From Anaerolineales bacterium (GTDB taxonomy: Bacteria > Chloroflexota > Anaerolineae > 4572-78 > J111), in contig JAAUSP010000054.1 of assembly GCA_012032575.1 (NCBI GenBank), positions 1-22,045 on the forward strand: a stretch of DNA of 22,045 bases. The letters are read 5' to 3'. This document shows, in pieces, positions 21,648 through 22,045 of this stretch. Numbering within the stretch: position 1 is the stretch's first letter; each line of letters begins with the position of its first letter. Position numbers and translations under genes: made by a program. The notes under the pieces were generated by a model that saw only the letters and a list, made by a program, of their open reading frames with translations, made no database searches and was not told the origin of the DNA.

Positions 21648-22045
21648 ATGCCCAAAATTTAACCTCACTTCGCCGCTGGTGGCCGCTGGGATTGGGCCTG
21701 GCCGCCAATGGTTTACTTTTTATCCCGGCCCTGACCAGCCTCCGCACCATCGCCGCCTTGATACTGCTGGCCTTTCTCCCCGGTTGGGTCTGGCTGGACG
21801 CTTTTTTTGATCCGCCGCCAAAAAATAATTCCCGGCAAGAATCACCGCTTCCAGGGATAAGCGAACGCCTGACTATGGCTGTCGGGCTATCTCTAGCCCT
21901 GACCATCCTCGGCGCGATGTTCGCCGTTTACCTGCCTGGTCCCCTTGATTTTTGGCGATTGCTTTTGGTCATCAATCTGATTATCGTCGCCGGATTAATC
22001 TTTAGCGGGTGGCAACATCGCTCCCCCTGCCCCCTGCCCCCTGCC
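21648..22045 (+). CDS. Multi-pass membrane protein (DUF1616-like N-terminus), 3' end outside window; start frame broken
   Basis: From 21659 one frame runs open to the right edge with clear TM helices: WPLGLGLAANGLLFIPAL, TIAALILLAFLPGWVWLDAF, LTMAVGLSLALTILGAMFAV and FWRLLLVINLIIVAGLIF. The LLAFLPGW...SERLTMAVGLSLAL layout recalls the DUF1616 family or the first helices of glycan-related membrane proteins. That frame has no ATG, GTG or TTG before the first helix. ATG 21648 is one base out of frame; adding one A or C in CCCAAAA (21651-21657) joins them as MPKNLTSLRRWWPLGLG. A TTG at 21692 is the only in-frame alternative. The last visible residues (HRSPCPLPPA) are encoded by a CCCCCTG heptamer repeat. 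Confidence in coding is good, but in the start it is low. Confidence 0.7.
22023..22043. repeat. CCCCCTG heptamer tandem repeat at right edge
   Basis: Three exact copies of CCCCCTG (22023-22029, 22030-22036, 22037-22043), continuing CC to the window end. Copy number is a minimum. This motif is a familiar STRR type in filamentous cyanobacteria (from memory). Confidence 0.9.

Noticed and set aside
21601..21906. 101-codon open frame on the - strand
   Set aside because: It is antisense to the strongly hydrophobic + strand frame that runs to the right edge; the + frame shows four TM helices.
1..22045. Programmed -1 frameshifting as the reason for the split genes
   Set aside because: No X-XXY-YYZ slippery heptamer in the right phase was found at the junctions I inspected in detail, and the affected proteins (for example DprA) are not known to use it.

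Overview
The window looks like a chromosomal segment of a Chloroflexota bacterium (Anaerolineae-like is my best guess). The reasons are the topA with an N-terminal four-cysteine zinc ribbon, the ffh-rpsP-khpA-rimM housekeeping cluster, WD40-like and Kelch propeller proteins, an ATPase of a type common in Chloroflexota and Cyanobacteria, and intergenic spaces full of 6-9 bp short tandem repeats. The taxonomic call is inference. I see no rRNA, tRNA, CRISPR array, complete insertion sequence or prophage.

Layout. 1-2.8 kb (+): the end of a WD40-like beta-propeller protein, then a frame-disrupted AAA/STAND-like ATPase. 2.9-6.4 kb: a PsbP-like anchored protein (-), a dGTPase-family HD phosphohydrolase (+) and a two-TM membrane protein (-, frame-disrupted). 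6.4-13.2 kb (-): in transcription order dprA (frame-disrupted), manC-type mannose-1-phosphate guanylyltransferase, a VapBC-like pair tightly coupled to it, topA, and an M24 Xaa-Pro peptidase. 13.3-16.3 kb (-): the SRP/ribosome-maturation operon ffh-rpsP-khpA-rimM, with a hairpin in the ffh leader, a possibly structured RNA between rpsP and khpA, and a clear terminator after rimM. 16.3-20.9 kb (+): a membrane-tethered LuxR-HTH/Kelch regulator (frame-disrupted), folP, a DegT/DnrJ/EryC1 sugar aminotransferase, a Crp/Fnr regulator, a palindromic operator and a YgaP/DUF2892 membrane protein with terminator. 21.0-22.0 kb (+): a small overlapping pair (nuclease-like protein plus DUF2283), then the start of a multi-pass membrane protein that runs off the edge.

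Two themes stand out. First, four genes (ATPase, two-TM protein, dprA, LuxR-Kelch), and probably a fifth at the right edge, are each split by exactly one missing base at or beside a homopolymer. The downstream frame continues the same protein each time. This pattern fits sequence error better than independent gene decay, so I annotate each as one gene. Second, the intergenic repeats recall the heptanucleotide STRRs of filamentous cyanobacteria: GGCTRA hexamers as hairpins at two separate loci, a GGAACTNAN nonamer hairpin, GGAGTAA heptamers running into the folP stop codon, and CCCCCTG heptamers at the right end.

The strongest candidates for new regulation are: the Crp/Fnr gene with a palindrome directly after its stop codon, at class II activator distance from the YgaP promoter; the one-protein HTH-TM-Kelch sensor; a two-hairpin RNA upstream of khpA whose loop can pair with either of two identical flanking octamers; and three + strand genes whose predicted -10 box lies 6-7 nt before the ATG, suggesting leaderless mRNAs.
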